A DNA stretch of 64,000 bases. Origin: JADLCX01 sp964630785. GTDB lineage: Bacteria; Planctomycetota; Phycisphaerae; Phycisphaerales; UBA1924. Positions within the stretch are counted from its first letter, which is position 1. Every line of letters begins with the position of its first letter. This document shows, piece after piece, positions 62,372 to 64,000 of the stretch. Made by a program: the position numbers and the translations under genes. Location of the stretch: the NCBI GenBank assembly GCA_964630785.1, contig CAZVZG010000004.1, forward strand, positions 136,353 to 200,352, read 5' to 3'. The notes below the pieces were generated by a model that saw nothing but the letters and a program-made list of their open reading frames with translations, was not told the origin of the DNA and did not search any database.

Positions 62372-62610
62372 GGGCTCTCCGTTGTTCCAAACGCGCTCGC
62401 GGCCTCGGCCCGCCGGCGCAGGTCCGGGTCGTCCGGGCTCAGCGCGAGCACTACCGGGATCAGGTCCGCGGTGATGTCGTGCAGGTACACCCTCCCGTCC
62501 GGGCCGATCCGGATGACCACGTCCAGCCCGCGTCCATCGGCATCGCTGCCGTCGCTGGGGTGAAGGGCGCGGGGTCGTCGTCGGGAATTGACAGGACAGG
62601 GCTTGCTCAT
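62368..62610 (-). CDS. Small conserved-looking protein of the Ycf46 operon, 80 aa
   Basis: This 80-residue protein overlaps both neighbours by 4 bases (ATGA at each end), so it is surely translated with them. The N-terminal 25 residues are basic and Pro-rich. The C-terminal part, DVVIRIGPDGRVYLHDITAD then LIPVVLALSPDDPDLRRRAE, has a beta-hairpin and helix. The hairpin resembles the start of the DUF2997 product (IGKDGKVRI), which suggests a distant relation. I do not recognise a named family. Confidence 0.7.
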   Translation of the reverse strand: MSKPCPVNSRRRPRALHPSDGSDADGRGLDVVIRIGPDGRVYLHDITADLIPVVLALSPDDPDLRRRAEAASAFGTTESP

Positions 62611-63485
62611 GGCTGGTCGGCCCCCCCCTCTCTGAGCCCGAGTTCGGTGACCAGCCGAACGGCCCGATCGCGCTCCTCAGTCGCGAGCGTGCGGCCAAGC
62701 TGCCCACACCCGCCGGCACGCCACGCGGGGACGTACCCGGTCATCAGCGTGAACGGGACCTGGGGCAGGTGCTCCGCCAGCCATTGCACCACCGGCCGAA
62801 AGCAGCACTCGAAGTGTCCGGGCATGAGCAGATGCCGAACGATCATCGGGGCCTGGGCCACGGCCAACCGGAGGTTCCGCGTGACGACCTCCATATACCG
62901 TTCGACCCCGGCGATCGAGCGAGCGCACGCATCGTTTCCGAACTTGAAATCCGCCAGGTACATCGCCACCACGCCGTCCAGAAGGTCGATGACCTCCGGG
63001 GTCATGTACATGTTGGAGTTGAGCACCAGCGGCAGGGGTTGTTCAGCCTCGGCGGCGATCTCCAGAACCGTGTGCAGGTGGAGGCTGGGCTCGCCGCCCA
63101 GGAGGTTGATCGTTCGGGCGCCCCGGGCGACCACTCGCTCCAGGTCGCGTGCAACTTCCGCGGGAGACACCTGTACGCCCAAGCGGGGGTCAAAGCACGC
63201 CGGCGCCTGCACGCAGAACCGGCAGCGGAAGTTGCACCCGCCCAGGTACACCATGTAGCTGGGCAGGAGTGGCAGTTCCTCCGCGTAACTTACGTGCCGC
63301 TTGAAGCACCACGTCCGGCTGTCGAGGCCGCAGGGGGGAGGCGCGTGATGGGGGGCGCGCTCTCCGGCGAGACGATCCACGCCGCAACGCTTCTCGCAAA
63401 GCGTGCAGGAGCGCAGCATGACCCGGGCACGCTCCGCGCGATTTCGCAGTTCGGTTTGGTCGATGGGCGAGAGCAACGTCGTCAC
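62607..63485 (-). CDS. Radical SAM protein (PflX/COG1313-like)
   Basis: This 292-residue radical SAM enzyme has the 4Fe-4S motif in GGCNFRCRFCVQAP (Cys-x3-Cys-x2-Cys, about 83-90) and the SAM-binding INLLGGEPSLHL. An additional N-terminal Cys pair (SCTLCEKRCGV, about 27-37) and the Lys/Phe-rich MYLADFKFGND fit the PflX-type group. The substrate is unknown; relatives are often called pyruvate-formate-lyase-activating-like. It is the first gene of the operon and its stop overlaps the 80-aa gene start. Upstream is a 515-bp region without a supported gene. Confidence 0.9.
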   Translation of the reverse strand: MTTLLSPIDQTELRNRAERARVMLRSCTLCEKRCGVDRLAGERAPHHAPPPCGLDSRTWCFKRHVSYAEELPLLPSYMVYLGGCNFRCRFCVQAPACFDPRLGVQVSPAEVARDLERVVARGARTINLLGGEPSLHLHTVLEIAAEAEQPLPLVLNSNMYMTPEVIDLLDGVVAMYLADFKFGNDACARSIAGVERYMEVVTRNLRLAVAQAPMIVRHLLMPGHFECCFRPVVQWLAEHLPQVPFTLMTGYVPAWRAGGCGQLGRTLATEERDRAVRLVTELGLREGGADQP

Positions 63486-64000
63486 TGCGCACTCTCACGC
63501 CGCCCTTATGTTGATAGGGACGCGGCGTGCGAGCGGTTGCACGTCGCACGGATAATCAGGCACCCCGTTTGGTTGGGTACCCCGCCGTTCCGTGACGGGT
63601 TCTTGTTCCACGCCGCGTTTCACGGGTGGCAAGTCCGCGGTCCATCCCCAACCCCCGCCTCCCCCAGTCACATCACGGGCTGCGTCACCTGAAAGGTCTC
63701 AATCAAAGCGGAGGGTGCACAGAGATAACACAAAGGGTCTCCGGGTACCGAGTGCGTATTCGATGTCAGCTTTGTCAGTCTTTGGCGGATTCAGGATTGC
63801 GCAAGCGGCTATGCCGCATGGGCTTGCGCAGCGTCACCCCGCCGACCCCTGACAGGCCGCGCCGAATCACCGCTTGCGGGCAGGTTCTTTCGCGGATTGA
63901 CCGGGAATGCGGCCTTGGCTCCCGGTGCTCCAGCGGGGTGCAAAGACTCCATCCGCCCCTCCGGGAACGACGGACGCCGTAACTTGAACGCCATGAACAC
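63486..64000. other. Terminal intergenic region with a degenerate REP-like hairpin
   Basis: These 515 bp contain the operon promoter region and, at about 63576-63605, a degenerate copy of the GGGTA-CCCGCCG...GACGGG hairpin seen at 16898. An AT-richer GGAGGGTGCACAGAGATAAC stretch lies near 63710. An ATG at 63993 might begin a gene beyond the window. No reading frame is convincing. Confidence 0.4.

Noticed and set aside
63809..64000. 63-aa minus-strand frame at the window end
   Set aside because: Compositionally biased, no recognised motif and cut by the window.

Overview
The window looks like chromosomal DNA of a high-GC planctomycete, most likely of the class Phycisphaerae. This rests on the GC-rich coding style, two ECF sigma factors sitting directly upstream of membrane-anchored serine/threonine kinases, a MoxR/DUF58/VWA cluster, a secreted protein ending in a GC-type dockerin anchor, and a Ycf46/DUF1257/DUF2997 operon. 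I ran no searches, so the taxonomy is inference and all family names come from motif reading.

Layout. 1-8150: a type I restriction-modification operon (hsdM, cut by the window edge, then a RhuM-like gene, hsdS, a DUF6398-type gene, hsdR). 8294-13174: a compact integrative-element module (unknown protein, small HTH, DnaB-N-like protein, RepA/RecA-like ATPase, excisionase-like HTH, tyrosine recombinase) that runs up to the 3' end of a tRNA-Arg(CCU). 13566-24915: ordinary chromosome (ParA-like ATPase, VanZ-like, NhaD-type antiporter, MurJ, a glycosyltransferase, several hypotheticals, glutamyl-tRNA synthetase). 25329-28246: ECF sigma factor and kinase pair. 28391-31592: M24 peptidase, accB and accC on the minus strand. 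31644-34501: ABC permease and NHL lipoprotein. 34571-44534: two large VWA membrane proteins, MoxR, three lipoprotein-like genes and DUF58. Inserted in this operon is a 524-bp element with 40-bp terminal inverted repeats whose only gene encodes a GxxExxY (PD-(D/E)XK-like) protein.

44607-49465: a roughly 4.8-kb island bounded by a 28-bp direct repeat of the tmRNA 3' end. It carries the Hen1/Pnkp RNA-repair pair and abuts an intact ssrA gene (49440-49791). 50166-55965: a second ECF sigma factor followed by two paralogous kinase-TPR genes. 56006-57031: dockerin-anchored secreted protein. 57067-63485: a tightly overlapped minus-strand operon, in order of transcription radical SAM protein, 80-aa protein, Ycf46-like AAA ATPase, DUF1257, DUF2997, zinc-ribbon/S26-like membrane protein, TPR protein, PilT-like ATPase. 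The last 515 bases hold no gene I can support.

The most interesting points are the GxxExxY inverted-repeat element, which seems to carry its own ribosome-binding site in a terminal repeat and leaves the operon intact, and the RNA-repair cassette carried as a tmRNA-targeted island. The Ycf46 operon, the DUF6398 and RhuM genes inside the type I system, and several families of intergenic hairpin repeats also deserve attention.
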